Shown here piece by piece: positions 61,601 through 64,000 of a stretch of 64,000 bases of DNA; the first letter of the stretch is position 1; every line of letters starts with the position of its first letter. This DNA is from CAWJMN01 sp963844055 (GTDB taxonomy: Bacteria > Planctomycetota > Planctomycetia > Pirellulales > Pirellulaceae): the NCBI GenBank assembly GCA_963844055.1, contig CAWJMN010000001.1, forward strand, positions 2,542,001 through 2,606,000. The letters run 5' to 3'. Below the pieces are notes generated by a model that worked only from the letters and a program-made list of their open reading frames with translations, was not told the DNA's origin and did no database searches. Position numbers and translations under genes: made by a program.

Positions 61601-61757
61601 CCGCCAAATGAACAAGAGCTGCAACGAGGGCTCGCCTTTGTTCAAAAGGTGGAAACGGCCCTGACGGAGCAGAAACAAGCAGATGCCCGGGTTCGTGCTT
61701 GGCAAAGCTTATGCCGCGTAATGCTCAGCCAGCAGCGAATTCATTTACGTGGAATAG
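58637..61757 (+). CDS. PSCyt1/DUF1549/DUF1553 protein with a CBM-like insert (frameshift near 61725)
   Basis: About 1039 residues. Signal peptide (1-33), PSCyt1 heme site CQQCH (54-58), DUF1549 (about 175-380; RRATVDLLGIPPTPEEVEAF, RWARHWLDVARYADSNG, SRCHDHKFDPLPTADYY) and DUF1553 (about 750-1010; SRVMVNRVWHWHFGNGVVR). Between them, about 480-600, is a CBM6/35-like domain (ILEAEKYDRGNTIRDFTAYG, FQIELRFAAADARPVELSVD, LDAGKHTIRLKRTGPFPHFD). The written frame runs to 61780 with an atypical end; dropping one base near 61724-61730 gives SEFIYVE and a stop at 61757, matching family ends. Role probably heme-linked glycan processing. Confidence 0.85.
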
Positions 61758-61793
61758 TGTTGAGTGTCGCCAACTGTTAAAGCCTGCAATCCT

Positions 61794-63181
61794 ATGCAAA
61801 CACTCTTTAGTCGACGTCAACTGTTGCAAACAACTGCCGCTGGTTTTGGCAGCGTGGCGCTTGCGGCCATGCTGGGACAAGAATCTCACGCGGCCGACAA
61901 TCCGCTTGCGCCAAAGCGCCACATTTTGCTGCCAAGGCAAAACGGGTGATCTTCCTGTTTATGCACGGCGGCCCCTCGCATGTGGATACGTTCGATTTTA
62001 AGCCGCTGCTAACCCGCGATGATGGCAAACCGCTCCCCTTTGCAAAGCCACGGATCGTCTCTAGCCCAACCGATAACCTGCTCGCTTCGCCATGGAAGTT
62101 TAGACAGTATGGCCAAAGCGGCCTGTGGGCCAGTGAACTATTTCCCAACGTGGCAAAGTGCGCCGATGATCTTTGTATGATCAACTCGATGCATGGTTCC
62201 AATTCCCGTCACGGGGGAGCGCTGCTGGAATTGCATACAGGAAGCGACACTTTCGTACGTCCGAGTATGGGGTCGTGGGTCACGTACGGCTTAGGAACCG
62301 AGAACCAAGATTTGCCGGGGTTTGTTACTGTTTGCCCATCATTAAGCCACGGTGGCGCCAACAATTGGAGCAGCGCCTTTCTGCCTGCTGCCTACCAAGG
62401 AACGCCACTCGGATCGGCAAACATCCCATCGGACCAGGTAACGATTCCTTTTATTAGTGGTGCAACTCCACGCGACATTCAGCGGCAAGAGCTAGATCTG
62501 CTTTCCCAAATGAATCGCGAGCGCTTGGCGGAAGCGGGCCCAGACCTGGGATTAGAAGGACGGATTGAATCGTTTGAGCTGGCCTTCAGAATGCAGGCTG
62601 CTGCACCAGAACTTCACGACCTCAGTGGTGAGACGGCCGAAACACTAGCGCTATATGGCCTGGACAATGCGACGACCAAGAACTTTGGACGACAATGCTT
62701 GATGGCACGGCGATTTGCCGAGCGAGGCGTGCGGTTCATCCAGGTTTCTCACAGCTATAAATGGGACCAGCATGGCGAGCTGAAAAAGGATCACACCCGC
62801 AATGCAGTCGAGGTAGATGTTCCTATTGCGGGCCTGCTGCAAGACCTCAAACGCCGTGGACTACTCGAAGATACGCTTGTTCTATGGGGAGGGGAGTTTG
62901 GACGGACCCCAGCAGGCCAAGGACGCGACGGAAGAGACCACCATCCACACGCCTTTTCCATGTGGATGGCAGGGGGCGGTGTCAAAGGGGGTATGGTCTA
63001 CGGAAAGTCGGATGACTACGGCTATTACGCCGTTGAAAACAAGGTCCACTTTCATGATCTGCATGCAACGATGCTGCACCTGCTTGGACTTGATCATACC
63101 CGCCTTACCTACCGCTACGCAGGTCGCGATTTCCGCCTTACCGACATCAAGGGTGAAGTAGTCAAAGAGATCATCGCCTAG
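61794..63181 (+). CDS. DUF1501 protein with a Tat signal (frameshift near 61919)
   Basis: About 462 residues if one missing base at 61917-61921 is restored. The first frame from ATG 61794 has a twin-arginine motif (SRRQLLQTTAAGFGSVALAA) and NPLAPK, then ends at 61949; the other frame supplies PHFAAKAKRVIFLFMHGGPS and the full DUF1501 domain to 63181, including WGGEFGRTPAGQGRDGRDHH and VHFHDLHATMLHLLGLDH. It follows the PSD gene by 36 bases and resembles the DUF1501 gene of the opposite module, so the two modules look like paralogues. Confidence 0.85.
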
Positions 63182-63253
63182 TAGTTGATCCTGCTCCCTC
63201 GCTAGATTAGCTTTCATTCAAAATGTAGGCGTTTCCTTTCGCCCGGGGCTATC

Positions 63254-64000
63254 ATGCGTGTTTTCACTGCGTCACTGTTGTTGCCTTTCACGCTGCTGGC
63301 CGCTGCCGCTGCAGGGGACGTTCCCTGGTTATCCGAAGTGCAACGTCCGCCAGTAACCTCTGTACAGCCAGTAAGGCCGCTGGCACCGTTGTTGATTTCT
63401 GCCGACTTTCAACAGGCGGATGCATTGGATCGCTGGAAATCCAAACGTGCCGAACTGCGAAAGGCTTGGTTGGAAGTTCTAGGGCCCATGCCCGAGCGCC
63501 CCAAGTCGAACGCGTTTGAAGTTTTGAGGACGGACGAACTTGACGGCCTGACGCGAAAGCTCATCCGCTATGAAAACGAGCCGGGGCAAAAGATGGAAGC
63601 GTACCTGCTTCAACCAACGGCCACTGTAGCGCAGCCACGCGCCGGACTTGTGGCCCTGCATCAGACCTCTACCGAAACCATTGATGAGATCGCGGGGGTG
63701 AAGGGTCCAGCTTCGCAGCATTTGGGGCTGAATCTTGCAAAGCGAGGATTTGTTGTCATCTGTCCGCGCAATTTTCTATGGCACGAGGTAAAGGACTATC
63801 AGGAAGCGGTAAAACAGTTTCAAACCCGGCATCCCCAGACACTGGGCATGCACAAAATGCTCTACGATGCGCAGCGGGCGGTAGATATTCTCGCAACTGT
63901 TCCAGGCGTTGACCCCAATAAACTGGGGACAGTTGGACATTCATTGGGCGCGAAGGAAGTGCTCTACCTCATGGCATTTGATGAGCGGATTCGCGCCGGA
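63254..64000 (+). CDS. Secreted alpha/beta hydrolase, truncated by the window end
   Basis: 249 codons are visible from ATG 63254; the stop lies beyond the window. A signal peptide (MRVFTASLLLPFTLLAAAAAG) precedes a region resembling acetyl-xylan esterase and dienelactone-hydrolase-like proteins. The nucleophile elbow GHSLG is near residue 233, with GLVALHQTSTETID as the oxyanion loop. It begins 72 bases after the DUF1501 gene and is probably in the same unit, which would add a deacylase to the module. Confidence 0.75.
   Translation, partial: MRVFTASLLLPFTLLAAAAAGDVPWLSEVQRPPVTSVQPVRPLAPLLISADFQQADALDRWKSKRAELRKAWLEVLGPMPERPKSNAFEVLRTDELDGLTRKLIRYENEPGQKMEAYLLQPTATVAQPRAGLVALHQTSTETIDEIAGVKGPASQHLGLNLAKRGFVVICPRNFLWHEVKDYQEAVKQFQTRHPQTLGMHKMLYDAQRAVDILATVPGVDPNKLGTVGHSLGAKEVLYLMAFDERIRAG

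Noticed and set aside
1..64000. tRNA, rRNA, CRISPR arrays, insertion sequences and prophage
   Set aside because: No cloverleaf with CCA-type acceptor, no spaced direct repeats, and no transposase or integrase signatures were noticed by eye; tRNAscan and repeat tools would be decisive.

Overview
The window is bacterial chromosome from a planctomycete, most likely family Pirellulaceae. The lineage call rests on family content: two DUF1559 prepilin-like proteins, two PSCyt1/DUF1549/DUF1553 proteins each paired with a Tat-exported DUF1501 protein, a large c-type cytochrome/propeller fusion, a Ser/Thr kinase followed by an ECF sigma factor, BBP2-type and OprP-type porins, and a YfhO-like membrane protein. 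GC content is moderate. No rRNA, tRNA, CRISPR array, IS element or phage gene was seen.

Layout. 1-5539: F1Fo ATP synthase operon atpF(partial)-H-A-G-D-C. 5618-13530: a broken FHA-domain gene, a YfhO-like protein, a GDSL/Dabb fusion and a frameshifted SF2 helicase. 13647-16126: pyrB plus a dihydroorotase-like gene that has lost its metal ligands. 16151-20801 (minus strand): BBP2 porin, ftsY, nusB, secreted esterase. 20992-23939 (minus): a possible iron/heme group (DUF1559 prepilin, lipoprotein, kelch protein, HemP) behind a perfect palindrome. 24043-26229 (minus): mgtE and a DUF454 protein. 26272-33421 (minus): chemotaxis cluster cheA-cheW-mcp-cheY-cheB-cheR. 33771-36011: DUF420 protein and OprP-like porin. 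36402-42518: 1814-residue transmembrane Ser/Thr kinase with FG-GAP repeats, then an ECF sigma factor. 42539-48954: second DUF1559 gene, small secreted protein, sialate O-acetylesterase and a discoidin-bearing glycoside hydrolase. 48998-64000: two divergent PSCyt1/DUF1549/DUF1553 + DUF1501 modules, one followed by a giant cytochrome fusion and the other by an alpha/beta hydrolase cut off by the window end.

Functionally the window mixes housekeeping (ATP synthesis, pyrimidine synthesis, SRP receptor, transcription antitermination) with sensing (chemotaxis, kinase/sigma pair) and an envelope programme for polysaccharide breakdown (esterases, glycoside hydrolase, cytochrome-linked PSD proteins).

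Two points stand out. CheA carries, where its P2 domain should be, two tandem 24-residue motifs resembling the c-di-GMP-binding MshEN domain. Second, about ten genes, including ftsY and the pyrC-like gene, are interrupted by single-base frameshifts whose other-frame continuation matches the family; sequencing or assembly error is the simplest explanation, so breakages should not be read as gene loss without checking reads.
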